A stretch of 64,000 nucleotides of DNA, taken from assembly GCA_965153455.1 (NCBI GenBank), contig OZ234493.1:434001-498000 (forward strand), given 5' to 3'. Both the position numbers and the translations under genes were made by a program. The notes under the pieces were generated by a model that made no database searches, was not told where the DNA came from, and worked only from the letters and a program-made list of their open reading frames with translations. The stretch's first letter is position 1. Each line of letters starts with the position of its first letter. The DNA comes from Sphagnum compactum (taxonomy: Eukaryota; Bryophyta; Sphagnopsida; Sphagnales). Of the stretch, positions 60,027-64,000 are shown piece after piece.

Positions 60027-63000
60027 TGAATCCTTTGACGTATGATTGTATTTGCTTGTTCCCAACTAGGCGGTGTTTTTTTCAAAGATCTTAGAATATT
60101 CCACAGTGCAGAGTTTGGCCTTTTTTCAGTAAAGCACAGCGAATGTGTCTACTGTCAAAAATCAGGAAGAGCTTACAGGCGACAGTCCCCATTTTTTCGT
60201 CCTGAAAGTGGCGATACTTTCATCTTTGAAGAAGAAATGATGGGGCAACAACATTTATCTTAAGAATGATGATGAAGCCCCAAGTATTTCTTTATATATC
60301 CAAAATTGGCTCCACATGAACTTTCTATGCTCAACAAAGTAGATGATTAATAGTAACCAATGCTTTGTCGCTCCTCAACAAGTAAAGGAGACCATTAAAA
60401 GCTAGAATACTAACATCAAGAGTTAAAATACCAAAGACAAGAAACTAAATTCAGGACTAGAAGCACATTAGATCCACACAAGAGAGAAGAAAAAAAATTC
60501 TCTTAGCCCTAACTCATCAAATTTGTTGACAAACAAAATATTGCAATTAAGTCAATCACCACAAAATATAGAAAATCTCCATAGTTATTTGCGAAGTCCA
60601 CAAAATACTTGCAAGCTAGTCATGGGAATCATGAAAGGAAGATGTCACAGAAACTAGGAAGTAGCTAATGTGATTGTAACCAAATTGTACATTGACCTAT
60701 GTGTTTAAATTGTGCACACCATGCATTGGAAATTGGATTGTACAGAAAGTTACCTAAGATAAAATGTGTCTAGGAATACATTTCAATAATTGTTCCACCA
60801 TATGATTGCAATTCAAGTTTAGACTTCATAAAGACCAACATTGAGAACATTCTTTCATCCTTAACACTTGGGCAAGAACTTGAACAACAATTTCAACAAC
60901 CTTTAAATATTTGGACATGCCAATCCTCAAAATTCACAAAGCTTCAATGCTTGTCGGAAGCTCAGTTGATGGATTCAATTCATAAGGGTATGATTGTAGC
61001 ATTTGAGCATGTAATAAGTTTGTTTTAAACTAGCTAAACAAAATGTGCTAGAACTTACTTTTATGTTAGAAATTAGACAAAATATGGCATTTAATATGCA
61101 AAAATTTAAAATAATGAATAATACCTTTCAATGAACCATCAACTTGAAATTACCAAATATTTACTTTCACATTCTTACATGTACTTGCATTTTTGAAAAT
61201 CTACTTAATCTAATGCATATTAAGAAGATGAAACAGAATATTATTATACTAAAGTTAGAAAAATCTTCATATTTATCATTAAACTAAAAAAATATTTAAA
61301 AATTTTCTATATTAAAATATAGTTTATGGCTATTCTCACTCAAAAAGGAAAGATCACATAATACCATGGCCAACTTTAGCATGCTTGCATCCTGTGATAG
61401 TTCATGAAGATTTAACAATGTCATCACCAACATATCATTCATATATGAAGTTCATCCATCATTATCCATTTTTTAAGCATTGTATGAAATTCATATACCA
61501 TAGTTCACTTTTCATTTTTAACATATGAAGTTCATCCACCACCATCCACTTTTCATACATAAATGTGTATTTTTAGGAAGTTTTTTTCAAAAGGTCCTTT
61601 GGATGGTGGACCATACAAAAACTTCCATGGTGTAGTGTAGTAATTAGTTGAATTTTTTAAAAATTTTAAATTGACAAATTTCCCAACCAATTTTATTTTT
61701 AAAATTTATGATGTAGCCACATGAGTGAGCATTTCATCACAAATTTTATTGTATAGGATCATTAAATAGTAACCAATAAACAACATTGTGAGGACATGTG
61801 CCCCTCTTAGTTCAACATAGTTGAATTAAAAAATGGGTAAAATTTTGGTGAATGTTTATTAAAAATAAGCATTTTCAATAAAAATCCAACAATAAAATTT
61901 AGTGGAATTTTTTTTTCACAAGCATTTTTTAATGGTTTTGTGATGTAACCAAAGTTGTAATCATCCAAAAAATAATGTAGCAAAATTTGACTCTTGGTTA
62001 CATATGGTAATATATGAAAGTTATTTTTAAAAAAATCTTTTTATATTTGTGGCTACTTATTAGAACTAGCACAAAAATTTGACGATTTGGAATTTCTTTT
62101 GGAAATCTAGTAAATTTGGCGCAATTTTTCCATTAAAATTCGTTGTATAAGTTGGAATCATATGTTTCAAGTCAAACTTTGGCCGAAAATCACTATTAAA
62201 AATTAATCCATGGGGCTTGGTTAACTACCCATCAAAATTACGCAAACTTTATTAACCTTGAACTTAATTCTTCCCTTGGCAACCAAGGAATACCAATTTT
62301 ACCTACATTAATACAAGTAGTTAAAAAAAATAGTATTCACATTGCAAGGATCAATTATAACATGAAATTGAAATGCTAATGTTGAACCATGAAATTTAAT
62401 AACTAATGTTAATGAAATCTCAAAAACATCTAATAATGAATTTGAAAAATGTTGTGCATAGTTGCCACACGCGAAGAACTCAAAGATGAACTTGACTTAA
62501 ACACAAAAAGCAACAAAAGGAAGGTTAAATTATTTTATACCTCTATTTATGTCCAAGGGGGAATTCACTTGAATGAAGCACCCATGCAACAAGCATGACA
62601 AGCAATGGCAATATTGATGAACAATAGTAATATGACCATGTATGTGTCAAATGACAAGCAAGAAGGAGACAAATTTAGGGGTTGTACTTACAACAAGATG
62701 AATAATGAACAAAAATAAATCAAAAGGAAACAATCAAAACAAATCAACATGAAGTTCACTTGAAACAATTAGGTCTAGTTGAAGCAATGGCGACGCATTA
62801 GCAAATCAATGGTGTGGAATAACAAATCAATGTGGACCAAGATATGTTGAAAAGGACCAAAATGTTACAAGGACCTTACATGTAGTTTGTCCATTAGCTG
62901 GACAAAGCAATGTTCCACGGAAGTGAAAAGCTTGATTCCTCACTTGTTTGTTATTCTTATGACAAACATATCAAAGAAAAAAATTTAAATCAAACCTTGC

Positions 63001-64000
63001 TTGTTCATGGAATAAAGCTTGTTAAAGAAACCGAATAGAATAAGTGAGTAGAGCAGTAAGTTAGGAGGGAAAGAAAAAAATTGGGCCTGTGCCAAACATC
63101 CAAAAGGAAAGAAAGTGTGAAAGAGACAAAAATCCGAGGAAAAAAGACAGCCAACATAACCTAGGCTAGCTAAGTGTTCATGAGAAAATTTTCATCCATG
63201 CAAAGGAATCATCATTTTTCATTTAGGGCCATTACTAATGTAGGTGTTCATTCATCCAAATAGCCTTCCCTTGACATCTCCAATTGGGAAATAATTCAAT
63301 TTGCACCTATGTCTCACAGTTCTTTTTTATTACCACTCTGATTAACCAAACCTATTTCTTCCTTTGACATTCACAAGTTGGGGAATATATTTGAATGCAC
63401 CCATTTTTCATAATTGTTTTTCTCAATTCATTTTTTTACACAACTTTTATTCCAACTTTAGTTCTTCAAGCACCACTAACTCAAAGAATGAATATAAGCT
63501 TAGTACTATAGCACCAACATGGATTACTAGGGGTAAAAGTTTAATTAAATAATATTGTGACTTTGGAGTAAAAGGATGGGTAAGTATGGAAAGAAATAAT
63601 TCAACTTATTAGTTTTATCTTTAGAATCTTTGACTAGGACATAGTTTAAAACTCATCTGAATAATTTAAATTACTTATTTTGGATTAGACGTAATTAAAA
63701 ATGAACTATCTAAACTTAACTAAAACTTGACTAAATTTTTCAAGTGTTTTGTATGGAATGTGGTTGTTACAATGGATTTTTGTTGAGCACCTCACCTATG
63801 TGATAGTAGGGATTTGATTCAAAATTAACTTTCATAAGTCCCAAACCATTCCCCATGTACCTCTTCCTTCCCTATAATACATTCCATTCAAACTTTACTT
63901 CCTAGGGATTAAGTATTTCCCAATCCCACCAACTTTCTTCAACCCATCCACTTCCAAAGCCCCCAAAGCATTCCCAACCACCTAAACATGTACACTTCCC
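60027..64000. other. AT-rich intergenic DNA to the window end
   Basis: I see no gene, RNA gene or clear mobile element. A loose duplication around 'atatgaagttcatccatcattatcca' and 'atatgaagttcatccaccacc' lies at 61444-61560. Confidence 0.5.

Overview
This looks like a nuclear window from a land plant with a large, transposon-rich genome. Most of it is AT-rich, non-coding or decayed. Two protein families point to plants: a conserved intronless gene of the Arabidopsis At4g22030-like family ('probable F-box protein'), and a first-exon fragment of a SINAT (seven-in-absentia) ubiquitin ligase. Gene density is very low, with two convincing intact or near-intact genes in 64 kb. The other coding relics are hAT, LINE and Helitron elements. 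A non-flowering lineage such as a gymnosperm or fern is my guess, but the sequence alone does not settle it. There is no bacterial, organellar or viral gene organisation.

Layout. 0-4.2 kb: a dispersed repeat copy, a short TA-flanked inverted-repeat element with an internal 37-bp array, and an A-rich and minisatellite stretch. 4.2-6.3 kb: a decayed hAT transposase on the minus strand. 6.6-10.3 kb: 23-bp, 27-bp and 190-bp tandem arrays around a GC-rich solo LTR with a TTTTG target duplication. 11.4-11.7 kb: promoter plus N-terminus of a broken At4g22030-like paralogue. 14.0-16.0 kb: a LINE relic with ORF1 and endonuclease but no reverse transcriptase. 18.1-23.3 kb: a decayed autonomous Helitron (Rep plus PIF1-like helicase) whose N-terminal region holds in-frame 43-codon repeats. 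24.5-24.7 kb: the SINAT first-exon fragment. 26.2-27.6 kb: the intact At4g22030-like gene. 28-43 kb: dispersed repeats, degraded coding-like sequence, more tandem arrays and a 424-bp TA-flanked MITE. 43.1-43.8 kb: a third At4g22030-like copy, a pseudogene with a large internal deletion. 44-53 kb: nothing coding that I can support. 53.3-55.5 kb: a two-exon gene for a secreted, proline-rich protein. 55.9-64 kb: short repeats and AT-rich intergenic DNA.

The most interesting locus is the minus-strand gene at 53.6-55.5 kb. Exon 1 encodes a signal peptide. A 221-bp intron has a GTAAGT donor and a pyrimidine-tract/CAG acceptor and keeps phase 0. Exon 2 encodes nine perfect copies of a 12-residue core, SRPAPTGHPPSP, each preceded by an acidic stretch and followed by a dibasic KR. 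This is the architecture of a multi-copy precursor of secreted, proline-modified peptides. The core partly resembles both the CEP and the CLE peptide motifs but is neither. A structural proline-rich wall protein is the main alternative.

The three At4g22030-like copies at about 16-kb intervals (one intact, two broken) show a small local family eroded by deletions and C-to-T changes. The same C-to-T style of nonsense mutation recurs in the LINE and hAT relics.
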